From Butyrivibrio sp. INlla21 (GTDB taxonomy: Bacteria; Bacillota; Clostridia; Lachnospirales; Lachnospiraceae), in the NCBI RefSeq assembly GCF_900116875.1, contig NZ_FPCC01000008.1:82334-146333 (forward strand): a stretch of 64,000 nt of DNA. Direction: 5' to 3'. The position numbers were made by a program, and so were the translations under genes. This document shows positions 16,901-25,030 of the stretch, one piece after another. The notes under the pieces were generated by a model, which was not told the origin of the DNA, ran no database searches, and saw only the letters and a program-made list of their open reading frames with translations. The number at the start of each line of letters is the position of its first letter. The first letter of the stretch is position 1.

Positions 16901-19503
16901 TTACCAACGCCGTCATATGTAAGGCTCCGCACCTTGATATCACCATTGTACTGAGCTATAACATTATCATTTGCATCATAGTCGTATGAAACTTCTCTGT
17001 GTTCAGGATCAGTTACCTTTATAAGCCTCTTTAAAAGGTCATACTCATAGGTTATCTTTCCGCCATTTGGAAGCGTAACCTCTTCTTCGTCCCAAACCTT
17101 GTTATAGCTGATCTTTGTGATCCTTCCTGCTTCATCTGTATATTCTGATGTCTTTCCTATATCGTTATAATCCCATGTTTTTGAAGTATTATCAGGATTC
17201 TCAACTCTTATGAGCTTTCCGTTTTTATTGTATGAATATCTTGTCTCAAAGCCCATTGGATCTATTGTCTTAATGATCCTATCCATAGAATCATACTCAT
17301 AAATGGTTTTTGCACCTAGGGCATTCCTTGTAGAGATGATCCTTCCAAGATCATCCCTCTCATAAAAGGTTTCTAATCCTTTTTCATCCTTTATATAACA
17401 GATATCTCTATTTTTATCATATCTTAGGAAAGTACTTTCACCCTCCGGATTAATTATCCTGTCAATCTGACCATAGGAGTTGTACAAAAACCTATTCTCT
17501 TCAAGGAGCGGATTTATTGAACTTATAAGCTGACCACACTCATCATAAGTATATTTATAAACTGCTCCGCCCGGAGTTTTTACAACTATAGGTTTTCCCT
17601 GTGCGTTGTAGGTTATATTTGTGATATTTCCATTGGCATCAATAACTTTGGTAAGATGCCCCCTGTTATCATAGCTAAATCTTGTTATATTACCCTTTTT
17701 ATCAGTTACAGCAGTCTTCTGATTCTTATCATTATAGGTAAATGTTTCTGATATGCCTTGCTCGGGATATCTTGTACCTATGTGCCTGCCAAATTCATCA
17801 TTAAGGTATTCTGTTACCAGTCCGTTCTGCTCAGTGACTGTCGTTGTCCTATTAGCTTCATCGTATTTAAACGTGACTACTCCGCCATCGGGAAATTCTT
17901 GCTTTGTCACGCGTTTTGCATCATCTATTTCATTTTTAAGGAATATTACTCCTTGAGGATTGGTTACTTCATTGATAATTCCGTTCTTATCGTAGTTGTA
18001 TTTTCGTGTAGTCCCGTCAGGATAAGCAACCACGTTAAGAAGAGTATCTGCATCTCTGCTTACATACTCATATTTTACACTTCTACCTGTATTATCTTTC
18101 GCGCCGGTTACATAGCCATTTTCATTTATAGTTATCTCAATGTATTTATTCCCGGAAACAATTCTGCAAAGCCCGTCGTCTAAACGATCAATCCTTGCAA
18201 GCTCATTTACCTGATTACCAAAAGCTAAAACGTTGCCAGCTTTATCAAACTCCGTATAGGAACCATCATCTTTCACAAGCTTATAACGATCTGGATATTC
18301 GAATAGTTCACCCAGTTCACCGTGCTCTTCTACATATTCAATCTTTTTGCTTTCATATTCTTCTCTTGTAAAGCATCTTCCATCATAGCATCTTACAATC
18401 TCAATATTTTCATTATCTTCAATGTCATATCCGTCGTCTGATATATCAGAATCTTTAGTATCGTCAGAGACTTTTTGGTATCTTCCTTCATGTCCATCAG
18501 AAAAGAAAAGCACTATAGTACTATCATCATTCTTATCTTTAGAAATGTGCATATCAAAAAGACTGGTCCAGCCTTTTCCGAAGAGACCGGATCTGTCACT
18601 TTGTGCATTGTAGAATCTTCTGATCGTTAGTGGATATAATCCCTGAATAACAAGATCTTCCCTGTCATTTATGTAATTACCATTATTAACATTGACAGGA
18701 TCCGAAAAGAAAGACTGACAGTTAAAATTACAGCCCATCATAAAACGTTTAAAGCCTGCAAGTGCAGAGAGCTGAATATTGTCTTTATAATTATTGAAAT
18801 TTAAATTTATATTCTGCAATGTCTTCGCTGCACCTGTGGTAACGAGATTTAAGTATATATCCTCCATCTTAGGATCATATACCTTCATCTTACCAAGCGC
18901 TCCGGCTGTTTTACTTACTTCAGTCAGAAAATCGACTACATACTGTTCAAACCCTGTACTATCAATGTATGCACAGGATTCTTCATCGAATTCCCTAAAA
19001 TTCTTAATTACGGTATCTATAAATTCGCCATCTCCGCAAAGTTCTTCACTTAATAGTCTGGCTGCCTTATAACTTGGCTGTGTAAAGCTCCCATATTCGC
19101 AAAACTTATCCTGAAGATCAGCTGCCTTTTCCTCAATCTCAATACTTTTAGGTCTAAAAGACATCTCGTATTTTCTGAATATCTTTTTGATATCTCTTAG
19201 AATGTCAGTATCTATCTTAGCCTTGGCAGATATATCTACCACTGCTTTAAATAATTGGTCAACCTCAAAGTAAAGTTTTACCATTCTTCTTTGTAAAGCA
19301 TGCAAATCTTTTTGGAATCCAGATTGTTTGATGCTTATAAAATACTTTGAAGCCTCTGCCGCCTTTCCAACATATGTCTGATTCTCTACATATCTGTTAT
19401 ATGCAAACCCTTGTTGCTCTGCCTTCCTGTTATAATCCCCTATTACAGCTTCAAGTTCATCAATAAAATCAGCTATCTTCTTTGCATCGTATCTCTTTCC
19501 CAT
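13933..19503 (-). CDS. Rhs polymorphic toxin with LXG-like N-terminus and PD-(D/E)XK-like C-terminus
   Basis: A 1856-residue secreted toxin. Residues 1 to about 255 are helical and resemble the LXG export domain of type VII secretion substrates; two small helical partner genes precede it. Residues about 268-345 (DPVNVNNGNY, RRFYNAQSDRSGLFGKGW) form a DUF6531-like start of the Rhs shell, followed by many YD repeats to about 1540 and the core end (ARYYDANTGRFASRDSY, NLYEY, ELYDPTGN). The variable tip begins at 1588. It contains RKADILI and AEIYEIKP, giving Asp1642 and Glu1657-x-Lys1659, with GQLAQY after them, consistent with a PD-(D/E)XK nuclease. A long hydrophobic, Gly/Ala-rich stretch (about 1797-1847) follows. 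The ATG has GGGGAG nine bases upstream. It is probably an interbacterial toxin; nuclease activity is predicted only. Confidence 0.85.
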   Translation of the reverse strand: MGKRYDAKKIADFIDELEAVIGDYNRKAEQQGFAYNRYVENQTYVGKAAEASKYFISIKQSGFQKDLHALQRRMVKLYFEVDQLFKAVVDISAKAKIDTDILRDIKKIFRKYEMSFRPKSIEIEEKAADLQDKFCEYGSFTQPSYKAARLLSEELCGDGEFIDTVIKNFREFDEESCAYIDSTGFEQYVVDFLTEVSKTAGALGKMKVYDPKMEDIYLNLVTTGAAKTLQNINLNFNNYKDNIQLSALAGFKRFMMGCNFNCQSFFSDPVNVNNGNYINDREDLVIQGLYPLTIRRFYNAQSDRSGLFGKGWTSLFDMHISKDKNDDSTIVLFFSDGHEGRYQKVSDDTKDSDISDDGYDIEDNENIEIVRCYDGRCFTREEYESKKIEYVEEHGELGELFEYPDRYKLVKDDGSYTEFDKAGNVLAFGNQVNELARIDRLDDGLCRIVSGNKYIEITINENGYVTGAKDNTGRSVKYEYVSRDADTLLNVVAYPDGTTRKYNYDKNGIINEVTNPQGVIFLKNEIDDAKRVTKQEFPDGGVVTFKYDEANRTTTVTEQNGLVTEYLNDEFGRHIGTRYPEQGISETFTYNDKNQKTAVTDKKGNITRFSYDNRGHLTKVIDANGNITNITYNAQGKPIVVKTPGGAVYKYTYDECGQLISSINPLLEENRFLYNSYGQIDRIINPEGESTFLRYDKNRDICYIKDEKGLETFYERDDLGRIISTRNALGAKTIYEYDSMDRIIKTIDPMGFETRYSYNKNGKLIRVENPDNTSKTWDYNDIGKTSEYTDEAGRITKISYNKVWDEEEVTLPNGGKITYEYDLLKRLIKVTDPEHREVSYDYDANDNVIAQYNGDIKVRSLTYDGVGNITSETDALGNTKTYEYDENRNLIAVTDALGNRYTREVDFLGRVVKEIDPLGNTTSYAYTKLGDIESITDAAGRVRRFEHENGRLSAIYFCDKLEQRLRYDFAGRVIKRRFSDGYTISYEYDLGDHILNVTASDGRNISYEYDAMGRATKVTDGTSTTLYTYTPSGRLKSVVDALGNETAYTYDALDNLKSIHRAEGLISEEERKGDIFPTVGKDGHVTIYDYDLSGQLTMLTDALGYTEAFEYDHYGRLIKKTDKDNYKTTYTYDLDNRVNSINYADGRSVELSYNALGKLTKFTDWLGITEIARDVIGRAISVTDYNGKKVSYTYGKVNERSSITYPSGEKVDYIYDNKRRLSELISGDKKTSYFYDEFDRLIEKRLPNSNREIMDYIPGGLLKSLEMHDDNGLLDKYIYNYDAQGNRTGIDRSRRNFSEMSGTYTYGYDLEKRLTSVSLNGSLLRSYNYDAFGNRSRMTEDGNITTYSYDELDRLYKEVSPFEHKLYTYDNRGNISQSIVNDVVEKTFIYDATNMLVKVTDSIKGEALYSYNGIGKRVSAINPTENIEYMLDLTREYHNLLERSVNDQVEIYTYDDNVISMSKHDNDYYYMLDELGTGMYLTGTDGSVLSAFAYDEFGRSLNPSTGKRHRESYSKQGNIIHPFAFTGYQYDEIADGYYAQARYYDANTGRFASRDSYMFTDISNPESLNLYEYCYNSPIELYDPTGNIPWWVRVFGKGIEAHTFLEGYAVANIPNAKAEFVIHGEVPLEDRNGMQSIWRKADILIANPDQNLAEIYEIKPSTYDPNSKYYEEHPELKALGKIKNAMAKGQLAQYVLMWDTDDRNSFSTGCEYANQGINYDEKFNDVYIESVLNPGQYIHYYTGTGKNQGLVFYEYTKDTNGRRIEVPSCSKEKIEERYKEHIYSGVKQVGKAVLATAGVLGLLLAGGAVAAALGEAAIALAPILIEYASKFANQLGALSLGTNLMGVLNVNENCGG
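13937..13941 (-). promoter_or_regulatory. Ribosome binding site inside the toxin 3' end
   Basis: GGAGG lies within the final glycine codons of the toxin gene, five bases before the ATG at 13931. It fixes the start of the immunity gene and implies translation coupling of toxin and immunity. Confidence 0.8.
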
Positions 19504-19518
19504 TTAATATACTCCCCA

Positions 19519-19905
19519 TCATCCTTCTTGTGGTGACATCATTGCATCTCTCTCCGCTCGAAGCGATTCGATTTTAGCTTCGCACTCTTTAATCAGTTCC
19601 TTGATATTTTCAATCGCAGCAAGAATATCTTCTAAAAGTTTTGCTGTATCAGATAGCCCCACTCCGGCTTGATGAATCATTTCCGCTCTTAGCTTATCCG
19701 CATCACTCTCACATTTCCCCTGCCATTCTCCTGACCACGTCATATCAAAGGAATTAGCTGGATAATAATAATCGTTTTCGATACCGGTCTTCCTCTCGCT
19801 TATATAATCGTATGCTTCTTCTAATTCGGAAATCTTATCCCAGTATTCCTTAATCTTCTCCTTTAAATGCCTTATCTTTTCATTGATTTCATCAATAGTA
19901 CTCAT
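19519..19905 (-). CDS. YwqH-like (DUF5082) helical partner of an LXG toxin
   Basis: A 128-residue, almost entirely helical protein. A coiled coil (INEKIRHLKEKIKEYWDKIS) is followed by a WSGEWQGK turn reminiscent of the WXG motif, then a second coiled coil (DILAAIENIKELIKECEAKI). This layout fits the YwqH/DUF5082 proteins encoded before LXG toxins in Bacillus and other Firmicutes. Such partners bind the LXG domain and assist export by the type VII system. The gene lies 15 bases upstream of the toxin. The family call is from pattern, not from a search. Confidence 0.7.
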   Translation of the reverse strand: MSTIDEINEKIRHLKEKIKEYWDKISELEEAYDYISERKTGIENDYYYPANSFDMTWSGEWQGKCESDADKLRAEMIHQAGVGLSDTAKLLEDILAAIENIKELIKECEAKIESLRAERDAMMSPQEG

Positions 19906-19924
19906 CTTTCATTCCCCACATTTA

Positions 19925-20218
19925 TCATTCGTTAACTTTAAGACTCTTACTTGCTACATCATCAACTCTTATCATGCTATCTCTCATCTTCAAAAATGCT
20001 TCCGGTAAAGCTTCTGCTGATTCTGATCTATAAGCACTTGATGCTTTGTAGACTTTTTTCAATATTTTCTCCATCTTTTTTCCAACGTCTGTATGATCCC
20101 ATACTTTTACAGAGCTAAGAGGCTCTTGTGATAGAACAAGATCGGAAGAAGTGTATTTAATTTCATTGACAATATCTGTAAAGATATTAGTATCCATAAA
20201 TACTTTATTTTCAGGCAT
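19925..20218 (-). CDS. Small WXG100-like helical protein, LXG toxin partner
   Basis: A 97-residue helical protein, first gene of the toxin operon. It has no signal peptide; two helices flank a central LSSVKVWDHTDVGKKMEK segment, and the spacing resembles the WXG100/TIGR04197/DUF5344 group found with DUF5082 proteins ahead of LXG toxins. It probably forms the second export partner of the Rhs toxin. AAGGAG stands seven bases before the ATG and a promoter lies about 50 bases above. The family is tentative; the operon position is the main support. Confidence 0.65.
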   Translation of the reverse strand: MPENKVFMDTNIFTDIVNEIKYTSSDLVLSQEPLSSVKVWDHTDVGKKMEKILKKVYKASSAYRSESAEALPEAFLKMRDSMIRVDDVASKSLKVNE

Positions 20219-20267
20219 TCTAGGCTCCTTGTTTTATAAGCACTATACTTGTAACATTTCGATTAAT

Positions 20268-20296
20268 ATTTTAACAATACTATAATCATTTTTCAA
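20268..20296 (-). promoter_or_regulatory. Sigma-A type promoter of the toxin operon
   Basis: On the minus strand TTGAAA (20291-20296) and TAAAAT (20268-20273) are separated by exactly 17 bases, with TG one base before the -10 (extended -10). It lies between the terminator at 20309 and the first small toxin-partner gene, giving a leader of about 45 bases. Confidence 0.65.
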
Positions 20297-20308
20297 CTTT
20301 ATTGTGCC

Positions 20309-20341
20309 AAAAAGAGCAATCAGCATTATCGCTGATTGCTC
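20309..20341 (-). terminator. Rho-independent terminator after the zinc-ribbon gene
   Basis: Stem GAGCAATCAGC/GCTGATTGCTC with loop of six bases, followed on the minus strand by TTTTT. It is nearly identical to the element at 11242-11274, differing in one loop base, and the flanks after the stem are also similar. It ends the 23640-20372 unit. Confidence 0.85.
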
Positions 20342-20371
20342 CCGTTAATTTCAATACTTTTTCAATTCTTT

Positions 20372-20779
20372 TTAAAACTTTGCTCCGCAGCTGGGACAAA
20401 ATAGGCTTTCTGATGAAGTCTCTGTTCCGCACTGTCCACATTTTTTCATCTCGATATCTTTAACAATCTGAGTGTTCTGAGCGTTCTGCCTTACTCCGCT
20501 TCTGATAAGAGTAAGGTGCTCAGGTAAGATCTGCACTGCCGCATTAGCTGCAACAGACTTTCCTATCTCCTTATCAAGCGCATATAACGCTCCGCAGCAA
20601 GTTGACTGCGCATAAAACTGTGTGCCCCATCTGAATGTGGGAATAAAGAAAAAGAACGTCAAAACCGTGTACGTTTTAAAAATATTGTATCTTCCGTAGC
20701 TTCCACAGCTTGGACAGATAACCGGTCCTACTGACGGATAATCCTTTCTTTTGGTTTCGGTACCCCATACTATAAACAT
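20372..20779 (-). CDS. Zinc-ribbon protein, function unknown
   Basis: A 135-residue protein with two paired-cysteine zinc sites: CPSCGSYGRYN near residue 23 and CGQCGTETSSESLFCPSCG at the C-terminus, a classic C-terminal zinc ribbon. Between them a hydrophobic, aromatic run (TVLTFFFFIPTF) may dip into the membrane, and TCCGALYALD follows. It resembles the zinc-ribbon (zinc_ribbon_15/17-like) proteins scattered in Lachnospiraceae that have no known job. AAGGAGG precedes the ATG. A TATATA/TTGATG promoter-like pair lies in the 86-base gap upstream, so it may have its own promoter. Confidence 0.75.
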   Translation of the reverse strand: MFIVWGTETKRKDYPSVGPVICPSCGSYGRYNIFKTYTVLTFFFFIPTFRWGTQFYAQSTCCGALYALDKEIGKSVAANAAVQILPEHLTLIRSGVRQNAQNTQIVKDIEMKKCGQCGTETSSESLFCPSCGAKF

Positions 20780-20865
20780 AATTCTCTCTCCTCCTTGGAT
20801 GTTTTATATATATGTATACAACTGACAACATCAAAATGCTGCAGTGAATACTCAAATAACCTTGA

Positions 20866-21330
20866 TCATGTTGTTGTCACGGAAAAAAGAATAGTATTTC
20901 CGTCAATCCATACCGAGCCCGGATAGTACTCGGGAATTATATCTTTGCAGAAATCCTCCGAGTATTTCCAGTTGCCTTCACGCTCCTTAATGTTTTCAAA
21001 TGTCACATCAGGTTCTGCCTCTGTGAAGTCGTAGGATGAAGCGTATTTCTGAGCCACATCGTCCGACAACACTATATATCCTTGAAATCTATAATCGGTT
21101 GGTCCGGGAACTCTGCTATCTCCGCTACCCAAAGTAACCTGCTCCCACTCGATCTCCGTAGCACCTTCCAATGAAGGAAACAGCTTCTCAATTGCACTTA
21201 TATCAGCGCTTACGCTAGATTTAGCCTCCTCGCCGGCTCTTTTACCGTTTGTGCATGCCGTGGCACAAACGAGCAGTGTCAGCACAAGTATCAGTGTAAT
21301 TATTGGCTTTATACGCATCTTGTTCATTTT
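20866..21330 (-). CDS. Small predicted lipoprotein, function unknown
   Basis: A 154-residue protein with a lipoprotein signal: hydrophobic core IITLILVLTLLVCATAC with lipobox ATAC near residue 25. The mature protein is acidic and ends with a predicted beta segment (VWIDGNTILFSVTTT); no family is recognised. The ATG at 21330 is used here; a TTG nine bases earlier sits too close to the GGAG, and an ATG nine bases later is also possible. Its start is 18 bases beyond the stop of the membrane WG-repeat gene, so the two are probably cotranscribed and both extracytoplasmic. Confidence 0.7.
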   Translation of the reverse strand, partial: KMNKMRIKPIITLILVLTLLVCATACTNGKRAGEEAKSSVSADISAIEKLFPSLEGATEIEWEQVTLGSGDSRVPGPTDYRFQGYIVLSDDVAQKYASSYDFTEAEPDVTFENIKEREGNWKYSEDFCKDIIPEYYPGSVWIDGNTILFSVTTT

Positions 21331-21348
21331 ACGCAACACTCCTTGAAT

Positions 21349-23640
21349 CTAGTTAGGCTTCTTCTCTTCAGATATCTTTGCAAATTCGCCATTTTCATAT
21401 TTATACGTTAGTTCTACGTGTTCGCCGGGACCTGATCCGTATGAGCCCTTAAGAACATTCTCTTCCTCATCAATAAAGTAATTTGGGACTATTTCAAATG
21501 ATTTTGTATATACGAATTCCCCACTATTGTCATATATGTATGCGCAATGTACTTCTTCTCCTGCAACGCCTTGATGTCCCAAGGAAATGACGACGTCTTT
21601 GTGTCCATCAAAATTCACATCAACATATGCAGCATTAAAATCACATGCGTCAAACACGTATCGCTCACTATACATGTAATCGCTTTTTGAAGGATAATCC
21701 ACCATAAATGAAATTGTTTTTTCATTATTCTTTAAGAAAAAATAGTCCCTTAGATGAGCATATTCTCCTTCTACCTCTTCTGTACGCTCTATCGAAACGC
21801 GGTATAAACTATGGTCTTCATCAACCCATGCGGCGGATTCTACTTTTTCTCCTCTGCGAATTCTCACATCTTGCATTAGCTTTTCATTTATAGTCTCATC
21901 ATCAGATAAAAATCCCCCTTCTTCCTCAATTATAACCGGCTTACCATCTGACCCTGTCAATATGTATTGCCTGTTATCTTCCATAGTAAGCAGGTACTTG
22001 TTCGAGTCAATCATCCGGCAATATATAATATTGTCTGCTATTATATTTCCTTCATAATCGACCACTCTAAGATAATCATGAGCATTTTTACCTTCGGTTC
22101 CTGTTTTGGTATTGTCATAGCAATAAATAACGCAATCCAATTCATAATCATTTTTGATGAATTCTAAACCGCTATAGTAGCTCTCAAGTATTTTTCCGGT
22201 TATATCCTTACCATCATAGTTGTAGATATATGCACCGTCATCCTTACGAAACATACAGATTTTTTCTGTTTCCAATCGAGCTCTTATGTAATCAATCTGT
22301 TCAGGCTTTACAATGATTTTGCCATTCTTATCACACATTCCATAGCTTCCTAGCACTTCGGAATAAAAAATCGCTGATCCATTATCTGCCAGCAACCTTT
22401 TAGAACCATTTTCTCCTAAGACTACGACTCTATCTGTTCCATCTATTTTATCAAAACTAATTTGTCTTCTTTCTTTTGCAAAAACCTCTCTATAAAACTT
22501 AGTTTTTGCCGAAATGCGGCTTAGGGCAATCTTAGGCAACGTCAACACCACATTTCCGTGATAATCGATTATATGTCCGAATCCATCCTCGGTTAAACCC
22601 TTTTCAAAGCTTATTTTGACTGGATATTTAGCACCTGTGTTCACACCATCATCTGTAGCAATCCCATACTTTACTTTATGAATCTTACTGTTAACGGGAG
22701 TTAGATTATCCTTTGAGTATCTATACACCTTCAAACTTCCGTTTTCTACTTCGGGACAGTCTATACACGGATCAGCATTAATCGCTTGACTCGAAGAAAT
22801 CTTGGAAAGCTCTTCTGTTAGTGGATTATCGATTCTGTATTTACCACCTACATATATTCCGTTGCAAATAACAGTCAGCAACATCAACGTGGCAGATACA
22901 GAAATAATAATAGTCTCCCCTTTTTTATCTCCAAATAAGATCTCTGCAAATGCGGACAGCACTCTGTCAATCATCGAAATGGGATTATATCGATCCCACT
23001 CCCAATAAAAGAACCATTTTCGAGTATATGGCTCCTCTTCAGTGCTTAAACTGTTGACATATCCGGACATGCTTTCTCGCAGCAAAAGGATATATTGTAC
23101 TAATCCAAGTAAATAACAAATGAATATATATCCGTATATAATATTAAAATTGCGATGTCTTAAGTCTGCGACATATAAATAATTAATAATCACAGGACTT
23201 ATCAGAAAAATTATTCCCAGCCGCAATTTTCTAATTTTAAATTTCACACTCTTGTTCTTTGCGCCGTTTTTCCAATAAATCTCCGCCAAATAATCCAATA
23301 TTCTTCTGATCAATGCAATTGCAATAAAAACTTTGAGGATGATATTCATCCATATGAAAAAAAGTGAAACGTCTTTCCCGTACAAATACTGAAGAAACAA
23401 AGAAAAAACATCGCAGAAAGCAAAGCACTTAAGCCCCTTGATAAGGAATATACGAGGTTCGCTTATGCGGAATAGCCCGGCGAAACACAAAAATATCCCT
23501 ATTATAACAAGCGCACCGTCCAAAGTGCTTGTCATAAAAGGGTTCTTTGCGTCCATCATATGAATGACAAAATATATTCCTGAATAGATATAATAAAAAA
23601 TTATAAATAGTAATGTTCTGTTCTCTTTTAGTTTATTCAT
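21349..23640 (-). CDS. Multi-pass membrane protein with extracytoplasmic WG-repeat-like domain
   Basis: A 763-residue protein. About six hydrophobic helices occupy residues 8-200 and a seventh near residue 245 (TIIISVSATLMLLTVICNGI). The remaining 500 residues should be outside the cell and contain WG-type beta repeats (GHIIDYHGNVVLTLPK, YGMCDKNGKIIVKPE, GAYIYNYDGKDITGK). A C-terminal FG-GAP-like piece (YVDVNFDGHKDVVISLG) may bind calcium. WG-repeat proteins have no settled function. I chose the ATG at 23640, preceded by GGGTG, over one at 23673 that lacks a ribosome site. A weak TTGACG/TTAAGA pair upstream may be its promoter. No evidence ties it to glycan synthesis. Confidence 0.7.
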   Translation of the reverse strand: MNKLKENRTLLFIIFYYIYSGIYFVIHMMDAKNPFMTSTLDGALVIIGIFLCFAGLFRISEPRIFLIKGLKCFAFCDVFSLFLQYLYGKDVSLFFIWMNIILKVFIAIALIRRILDYLAEIYWKNGAKNKSVKFKIRKLRLGIIFLISPVIINYLYVADLRHRNFNIIYGYIFICYLLGLVQYILLLRESMSGYVNSLSTEEEPYTRKWFFYWEWDRYNPISMIDRVLSAFAEILFGDKKGETIIISVSATLMLLTVICNGIYVGGKYRIDNPLTEELSKISSSQAINADPCIDCPEVENGSLKVYRYSKDNLTPVNSKIHKVKYGIATDDGVNTGAKYPVKISFEKGLTEDGFGHIIDYHGNVVLTLPKIALSRISAKTKFYREVFAKERRQISFDKIDGTDRVVVLGENGSKRLLADNGSAIFYSEVLGSYGMCDKNGKIIVKPEQIDYIRARLETEKICMFRKDDGAYIYNYDGKDITGKILESYYSGLEFIKNDYELDCVIYCYDNTKTGTEGKNAHDYLRVVDYEGNIIADNIIYCRMIDSNKYLLTMEDNRQYILTGSDGKPVIIEEEGGFLSDDETINEKLMQDVRIRRGEKVESAAWVDEDHSLYRVSIERTEEVEGEYAHLRDYFFLKNNEKTISFMVDYPSKSDYMYSERYVFDACDFNAAYVDVNFDGHKDVVISLGHQGVAGEEVHCAYIYDNSGEFVYTKSFEIVPNYFIDEEENVLKGSYGSGPGEHVELTYKYENGEFAKISEEKKPN

Positions 23641-23710
23641 CCGTTCAACACCCAACAATTTATTAACATACATCTTAACATTGTTGAAATTATCTCGTCA
23701 ATGAGCCTTT

Positions 23711-23739
23711 AAAAAAAGGACAACGCATTTGCGTTGCCC
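23711..23739 (-). terminator. Strong rho-independent terminator of the pseudaminate/bacillosamine operon
   Basis: On the minus strand a 10-base stem (GGGCAACGCA with TGCGTTGTCC, one G-U type pair) with a two-base loop is followed by seven T. It begins 16 bases after the aminotransferase stop codon and marks the end of the long operon that starts at 48574. Confidence 0.9.
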
Positions 23740-23754
23740 TTGGTTTCAAATATT

Positions 23755-25026
23755 TTATTCAAAGCACTTCTTAACAGCCTCGATTATCACATCCTGCTGC
23801 TTAGGTGTCATCTTGTTGTCGCTGGGAAGGCAGAGGCCTCTTTCGAAGATGTCTGCTCCGACATCGACCATTCCTGTCTCTTTGATGTAAGCGTTACTTC
23901 TTGCTCGTCCGCTTCCGTGAACCGTCACAAAGGCATTGGTTCTGTAAATTGGCTGCATGTGCATGGGCTTCCAGATGGGGCGTCCCTCTGCATTGAGAGC
24001 CGCGATAGCATCAAGGATCTCTGTAGGGCAGCTCTTGCCGGGTTCGCTGATATAGAGAACGTCCTGCTCGCCACGAACCTGCTTACACATTGCTTCTTTG
24101 TCGATGATAAGGCATGAGAGCCAGAAGTTGGGCTCTGAGTTCTTTTCATCATATGGATTCATCTTAACGGGAAGGTTCTTGAAGCCTTCCTTGTATCTCT
24201 CATAAATAGCTTTCTTCTGAGCGATATGCTCCTCAAGATGAGGAAGCTGACCTCTTACAACTCCTGCAATCACATTACTCATGCGGTAGTTGTAACCAAG
24301 CTCTTCGTGCTGGTACCAAGGTGCGTCTTCTCTGGCCTGTGTTGACCACTTTCTTACCTTGTCGGCGTCTTCTTTGCTGTGAGCTAAGAACATTCCGCCC
24401 GCGGAGCCTGTTATTATCTTATTTCCGTTAAAAGATATTATGCTGTAATCTCCAAAAAGTCCTGTCTGTTTGCCCTTATAAGTTGCACCGAATGATTCTG
24501 CGGCATCTTCAACGATAAGAGCACCGTGTTTATCACAAACTTTTTTGATCTCGTCTGCTTTACCCGGAGTTCCGTAGAGATGCGCAACCACTACAAGTTT
24601 AACATCGGGATATATCTCAAAAGCTTTCTCAAGCGCCTTGGGGCACATATTCCAGGTATCGGCCTCTGTATCGATATAGACAGCCTCGCCGCCTTCGTAG
24701 GCAACGGGATTGACTGTCGCATCAAAGGTCATATCCGAGCAGAATACTTTTTTACCTTCGAGTACTCCGTGACCAACCTTGGGCTGACCGTAGAGTCTTT
24801 CTCCTGCGAGCTTAATGGCAAGATGGAGAGCCGCCGTTCCGGATGAAAGTGCAACCGCATCGGTGCATCCGATCTTTTCACAGACTTTTTTCTCTATCTC
24901 ATTTAAATTGGCGCCTACAGTGGACATCCAGTTAGTCTCATAGGCTTCCTGCATGTATTTAAGCTCGTCGCCGTGCATTGTAGGTGATGAAAGATATACT
25001 TTTTTCTCAAATGGCTTAAGTTCCAT
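23755..25026 (-). CDS. DegT/DnrJ aminotransferase, PglE-like (UDP-4-amino sugar)
   Basis: A 423-residue fold-type I PLP aminotransferase. ALSSGTAALHLAIKLAG is the cofactor-phosphate loop, VEDAAESFGATYKG the Asp region, and ISFNGNKIITGSAGG holds the PLP lysine, very close to PglE and related enzymes that aminate UDP-4-keto-6-deoxy-GlcNAc. The preceding gene is a PglF-like dehydratase, separated by only four bases, so the pair would make UDP-4-amino-4,6-dideoxy-GlcNAc, the bacillosamine precursor. No hexapeptide-repeat PglD acetyltransferase is visible in the window. A PseC role is possible but the PglF-type partner makes it less likely. Confidence 0.85.
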   Translation of the reverse strand: MELKPFEKKVYLSSPTMHGDELKYMQEAYETNWMSTVGANLNEIEKKVCEKIGCTDAVALSSGTAALHLAIKLAGERLYGQPKVGHGVLEGKKVFCSDMTFDATVNPVAYEGGEAVYIDTEADTWNMCPKALEKAFEIYPDVKLVVVAHLYGTPGKADEIKKVCDKHGALIVEDAAESFGATYKGKQTGLFGDYSIISFNGNKIITGSAGGMFLAHSKEDADKVRKWSTQAREDAPWYQHEELGYNYRMSNVIAGVVRGQLPHLEEHIAQKKAIYERYKEGFKNLPVKMNPYDEKNSEPNFWLSCLIIDKEAMCKQVRGEQDVLYISEPGKSCPTEILDAIAALNAEGRPIWKPMHMQPIYRTNAFVTVHGSGRARSNAYIKETGMVDVGADIFERGLCLPSDNKMTPKQQDVIIEAVKKCFE

Positions 25027-25030
25027 ATCC

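Noticed and set aside
17758..18183. Plus-strand open frame of 141 codons inside the Rhs gene
   Set aside because: It lies antisense to a certain coding frame, has no ribosome site and its composition mirrors the Rhs codons. The same reasoning removes all other plus-strand frames in the window.
14900..18700. Regular tandem-like repeats suggestive of a repeat array or CRISPR
   Set aside because: They are the YD repeats of the Rhs coding frame: spacing is irregular, units are degenerate at DNA level and one continuous reading frame runs through them.
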